Made by a program: the position numbers and the translations under genes. Shown here piece after piece: positions 63,619 through 64,000 of a DNA stretch of 64,000 bases; the first letter of the stretch is position 1; each line of letters begins with the position of its first letter. This DNA is from Methanobacterium alkalithermotolerans (GTDB lineage Archaea; Methanobacteriota; Methanobacteria; Methanobacteriales; Methanobacteriaceae), in NCBI RefSeq assembly GCF_018141185.1, contig NZ_CP058560.1, positions 124,001 through 188,000 on the forward strand. The letters are read 5' to 3'. The notes beneath the pieces were generated by a model that ran no database searches, was not told where the DNA came from, and saw nothing but the letters and a program-made list of their open reading frames with translations.

Positions 63619-64000
63619 TTAAATTATCTCCCCACTTATAGAAATGGTGTAGTCCTTGATAATTATATTTTTTCCTGCTTTTTCCAGGGCCCGCTGCACA
63701 ATTACCCCTATCCCGGAACAACAGGGCACCTCCATATGTACCACCGAGATGGAATTAATGTCCTGAGTGGCAAATATTTGAGATAGTTTATCCACGTACT
63801 GGTCTATGGTCTTATCAAGTTTAGGGCAGAGGATAATCAGAACCTTATCCTTTAAGAATCTTTCATGGAAGTTTGGATAACTAAAGGGCACACAATCAGC
63901 AGTAATAAGTAGATCTGCATTTTTAAGATAAGATGCCTGGGGGTTTAATAACTGTAACTGTATGGGCCAGTTACGAAGTTGTGCCTGAAAAATACCCACC
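63619..64000 (-). CDS. Putative iron-sulfur (ferredoxin-linked) protein, N-terminus off window
   Basis: The C-terminal 126 residues of a protein whose frame runs to the window edge: LRNWPIQLQLLNPQASYLKNADLLITADC, then FLKDKVLIILCPKLD and VVHMEVPCCSGIGVIVQRAL. These segments are typical of methanogen and anaerobe 4Fe-4S proteins in which ferredoxin motifs precede this domain; conserved Cys residues (ADC, CPK, PCC) are present. A GTG at the edge is probably internal. Function not established. Confidence 0.6.
   Translation of the reverse strand, partial: VGIFQAQLRNWPIQLQLLNPQASYLKNADLLITADCVPFSYPNFHERFLKDKVLIILCPKLDKTIDQYVDKLSQIFATQDINSISVVHMEVPCCSGIGVIVQRALEKAGKNIIIKDYTISISGEII

Noticed and set aside
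1..64000. tRNA or rRNA genes
   Set aside because: I looked through the intergenic stretches for TψC-like GGTTCGAATCC signatures and rRNA segments and saw none.

Overview
This window comes from a hydrogenotrophic methanogenic archaeon of the order Methanobacteriales, most likely Methanobacterium or a close relative. The main evidence is a complete methyl-coenzyme M reductase operon in the order B-D-G-A without a C gene, which is the layout of isoenzyme II (mrt). Archaeal-type PEP carboxylase, a three-gene archaeal glutamate synthase operon, DUF5518 membrane proteins, AT-rich DNA, strong GGAGGTG-type ribosome sites and TATA-box promoters fit the same picture.

Layout. 1-6.1 kb: a visibly more AT-rich defence module (DrmA-like helicase cut by the window edge, DrmB-like DUF1998 protein, DrmE-like protein), i.e. 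part of a DISARM-type system. 6.1-25.3 kb: a patchwork of small accessory genes, with two CPBP proteases, two isoprenylcysteine-methyltransferase-like proteins, an M48 protease, a signal-peptidase homologue that seems to have lost its catalytic residues, and an unusual concentration of zinc-ribbon proteins. Several decayed genes lie here too (DUF488 and GNAT remnants, a frameshifted EEP nuclease). 25.8-33.6 kb: a FUSC-family membrane protein, the mrtBDGA operon with repeats at its promoter and a hairpin terminator, and a TetR regulator. 33.6-38.4 kb: a PLD nuclease plus UPF1/DNA2-like helicase pair, a 43-bp tandem repeat, a methyltransferase and a small winged-helix protein. 38.7-45 kb: a frameshifted serine hydrolase, a surface protein, and the glutamate synthase operon, preceded by a candidate structured leader RNA. 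45-56.7 kb: a B12/radical-SAM protein, then DNA-processing genes: MrfA-like helicase fused to TPRs, MrfB-like exonuclease and a 1663-residue DUF4011 helicase-nuclease. 56.8-64 kb: a histidine kinase, a membrane protein, a stand-alone ATP-cone protein, PEP carboxylase, an intact IS element with 8-bp target duplications, and an edge-truncated protein.

How the parts work together. The core-metabolism genes are mrtBDGA (last step of methanogenesis), ppcA (oxaloacetate for the incomplete TCA pathway) and glutamate synthase (nitrogen assimilation). Three separate nucleic-acid-processing blocks (DISARM-like; PLD plus helicase; MrfAB plus DUF4011 protein) point to layered genome defence or repair. 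The observations most worth following up are the leader RNA ahead of glutamate synthase, the circularly permuted FrhB-type subunit in that operon, the apparently dead S26 peptidase, and the PLD/helicase pair that resembles a split Mokosh-type system.
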